A stretch of DNA of 14,956 nt from NCBI GenBank assembly GCA_012799155.1, contig JAAZLV010000114.1:1-14956 (forward strand), given 5' to 3'. Under the pieces are notes generated by a model that was not told the DNA's origin, did no database searches, and saw only the letters and a list, made by a program, of their open reading frames with translations. Position numbers and translations under genes: made by a program. This DNA is from Bacteroidales bacterium. GTDB lineage: Bacteria; Bacteroidota; Bacteroidia; Bacteroidales; Dysgonomonadaceae. Shown here one piece after another: positions 14,909-14,956 of this stretch (position 1 is the first letter of the stretch; every line of letters starts with the position of its first letter).

Positions 14909-14956
14909 TTAGTCTTTATCTAATTTGTATTTCGAGGTATCCATCCCGAAGGAGAG
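14909..14956 (-). CDS. rpoA: RNA polymerase alpha subunit, last 15 codons (partial)
   Basis: The minus strand from the right edge reads [15 protein letters not shown] then TAA (14911-14909). This matches my recollection of the Bacteroidota RpoA C-terminus, and the position 8 bp ahead of rplQ is where rpoA stands in almost all bacteria. The alpha subunit assembles RNA polymerase and its C-terminal domain contacts promoter DNA and activators; only the tail is visible here. Confidence 0.88.
   Translation of the reverse strand, partial: LSFGMDTSKYKLDKD

Overview
The window is an ordinary chromosomal segment from a member of the Bacteroidota, most likely order Bacteroidales; a Dysgonomonadaceae/Porphyromonadaceae-type genome is a guess. 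The grounds are promoters of the TAnnTTTG (-7) type, A-rich spacers without usable Shine-Dalgarno sequences, an RpoA C-terminus of the form [11 protein letters not shown] beside a tailed L17, short stand-alone PabB and PabC, and a six-gene Na+-NQR operon. All genes are on the minus strand except the pabBC pair. I see no insertion sequence, prophage, CRISPR array, tRNA or rRNA.

Layout. (1) 1-2703, minus: a leucine biosynthesis operon, leuA followed by leuC (leuC runs off the left edge). Ahead of leuA lies a complete attenuation-type leader: a promoter, a 20-codon leader peptide in which 10 residues are Ile, Leu or Val, an antiterminator half-site overlapping the leader stop codon, and a perfect intrinsic terminator. 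(2) 2879-4463, plus: pabB-pabC, giving p-aminobenzoate for folate, with a -7 box so close to the pabB ATG that the mRNA may be leaderless. (3) 4464-10670, minus: nqrA-B-C-D-E-F, the Na+-translocating NADH:quinone reductase, with its own promoter and a terminator in the convergent gap against pabC. (4) 10759-11526, minus: a coiled-coil protein with a C4 zinc ribbon. (5) 11612-12821, minus: a Nif3-family dinuclear-metal protein with its own promoter and terminator. (6) 12844-14085, minus: a type II NADH dehydrogenase. (7) 14141-14956, minus: the end of the ribosomal alpha-type operon, with the rpoA C-terminus, rplQ (L17) with a charged tail, and a long 3' UTR with two hairpins and a strong terminator.

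How the genes work together. LeuA makes 2-isopropylmalate from acetyl-CoA and 2-oxoisovalerate, and LeuC with LeuD (not in view) isomerises it. PabB with a glutaminase PabA (not in view) makes aminodeoxychorismate, which PabC cleaves to p-aminobenzoate. Nqr and NDH-2 both oxidise NADH with quinone, but only Nqr stores the energy as a sodium gradient. The most noteworthy thing found is the leuA attenuator. It reads as a textbook E. coli-style ribosome-mediated device in a phylum where such leaders are less often described. No previously unknown multi-gene system was found.
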